This document shows, piece after piece, positions 33,566-34,087 of a DNA stretch of 34,087 bases. The notes below the pieces were generated by a model, which saw only the letters and a program-made list of their open reading frames with translations, had not been told where the DNA came from and made no database searches. Each line of letters opens with the position of its first letter. Positions within the stretch are counted from its first letter, which is position 1. The stretch is from Klebsiella pneumoniae (lineage in GTDB: Bacteria > Pseudomonadota > Gammaproteobacteria > Ga0077536). The stretch lies in NCBI GenBank assembly GCA_945876945.1, contig CAMCQE010000029.1, positions 1 through 34,087 of the forward strand, given 5' to 3'. The position numbers were made by a program, and so were the translations under genes.

Positions 33566-33978
33566 ATCGACAACGGCGGCGAGGCTGCGCGCATCGCGGC
33601 CGCCGTGTCTCTGGCCTGCTCCTCCGTGGGGAACACCAGATCTTCAAATAACTGCACGGGGAAATGGGGATCCGCGCACAGCTGTCCCACCGCGTAGCGG
33701 CCGGGTTCGACCCCCACGATCACATAAAAGCCACGCACCGGACCGGGCCGGGAGCCGTTGAGGCGATAGAGAATCTTGGCGAAGTCGGCGTGCGGGCTGT
33801 CGTCATCGACGTTGGTCTCCTCGCGTGCGGCCGAGGCCGAGGAATGCACCCAGCGATGGGGCATCCCGCCAGCGGCCGCGTCGGTCGGCAGGGACTGACG
33901 TCCCCGCAGGGCGGGGTGCAACCACCAGGTCTCGTCCCGCTTCAAGGGCACATCGCGCAGTTTTTCGCCTCGACTCAC
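33562..33978 (-). CDS. Unknown 138-residue protein in the enoyl-CoA hydratase operon
   Basis: Not recognised. Basic and polar at the N-terminus (SRGEKLRDVPLKRDETWWLHP), with a C-terminal half of alternating hydrophobic residues (FAKILYRLNGSRPGPVRGFYVIVGVEPGRY, then AVGQLCADPHFPVQLFEDLVFP). No membrane segment or signal. The GTG at 33978 overlaps the TGA of the upstream partial gene (GTGA) and the stop overlaps the hydratase ATG (ATGA), so both ends are translationally coupled; no Shine-Dalgarno is visible. A later ATG (33864) is possible but would lose coupling. It may be an accessory protein of the acyl-CoA pathway. Confidence 0.65.
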   Translation of the reverse strand: MSRGEKLRDVPLKRDETWWLHPALRGRQSLPTDAAAGGMPHRWVHSSASAAREETNVDDDSPHADFAKILYRLNGSRPGPVRGFYVIVGVEPGRYAVGQLCADPHFPVQLFEDLVFPTEEQARDTAAAMRAASPPLSI

Positions 33979-34087
33979 GGCAGGGGGCCGTTCTTGAGAA
34001 AGCCGTCGATGACGTTACGCGTGAGCTTCGACACGTTGTTGTTGTACTTGTTGTGCGACAAGGAACCACACCAGGCCATCGAGCCCA
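33975..34087 (-). CDS. 3' end of a gene entering from the right edge
   Basis: Last 37 codons, stop TGA at 33977-33975. The visible protein includes GSMAWCGSLSHKYNNNV then SKLTRNVIDGFLKNGPLP. The next minus-strand frame stops early, and the third gives a low-complexity Thr/Arg-rich product, so this frame is the credible one. Family not recognised. First visible gene of the operon with the 138-residue protein, the hydratase and the EthD protein. Confidence 0.5.
   Translation of the reverse strand, partial: GSMAWCGSLSHNKYNNNVSKLTRNVIDGFLKNGPLP

Noticed and set aside
1-34087. CRISPR arrays, insertion sequences, tRNA genes, prophage or defence islands
   Set aside because: No regularly spaced repeats, transposase motifs, cloverleaf sequences or phage genes seen; base composition looks even across the window.

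Overview
The window is a gap-poor, GC-rich bacterial chromosome segment with about 30 protein genes. I see no tRNA, rRNA, insertion sequence, prophage or CRISPR array. The gene set (Prc tail-specific protease, RNase D, class II dihydroorotase, Tag glycosylase, BioA, HAE1-type RND pump, TraR/DksA zinc-finger protein, Mip/FkpA-like FKBP) points to Proteobacteria, most likely a Gammaproteobacterium. The many acyl-CoA genes suggest an organism that lives on lipids, hydrocarbons or branched acids. This placement is inferred from gene families only.

Layout. 1-3038 (+): the tail of a cut gene, a secreted YCF48/BNR-repeat protein closed by a strong terminator, and a NUDIX + metallo-beta-lactamase fusion. 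3052-4557 (-): tag and a type II 3-hydroxyacyl-CoA dehydrogenase-like SDR. 4682-5311 (+): a glutathione transferase, divergent from the SDR across a perfect inverted repeat. 5334-10160 (-): an uncharacterised 315-residue protein, a D-2-hydroxyglutarate dehydrogenase-like flavoprotein, L-2-hydroxyglutarate oxidase (LhgO) and a thiolase, the first two coupled by a GTGA overlap. 10384-12046 (+): an acyl-CoA thioesterase and an alpha-methylacyl-CoA racemase with its catalytic residues. 12104-13744 (-): an AlkK-like acyl-CoA ligase. 13828-16170 (+): pyrC (possibly leaderless) and bioA. 16174-17902: alanine dehydrogenase and its divergent Lrp-type regulator, the regulator overlapping an unknown gene. 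18690-21063 (+): a membrane protein with a degenerate GGDEF domain and a C-terminal cupin-like domain, then a periplasmic FKBP. 21089-24463: rnd divergent from prc. 24460-26694: an EamA transporter, an HDAC-family deacetylase and a TraR/DksA protein whose Shine-Dalgarno lies in a perfect inverted repeat. 26887-31800 (+): RND adaptor, RND pump and an SDR, all overlapping. 31847-34087 (-): a tightly coupled operon of a cut gene, a small unknown, an enoyl-CoA hydratase and a tandem EthD-like protein.

How it fits together. Most catabolic genes belong to acyl-CoA metabolism: ligase (activation), racemase (2-methyl stereochemistry), hydratase, 3-hydroxyacyl-CoA dehydrogenase, thiolase and thioesterase (CoA release). 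The 2-hydroxyglutarate pair looks like removal of both enantiomers of a dead-end metabolite. Nothing here is an obvious defence or mobile system. The least described items are the GGDEF-cupin membrane protein, the unknown protein coupled to the 2-hydroxyglutarate enzymes, the tandem EthD protein, and several regulatory inverted repeats. Gene ends are extremely compact: several convergent pairs share or overlap their stop codons, one pair inside a single perfect hairpin.
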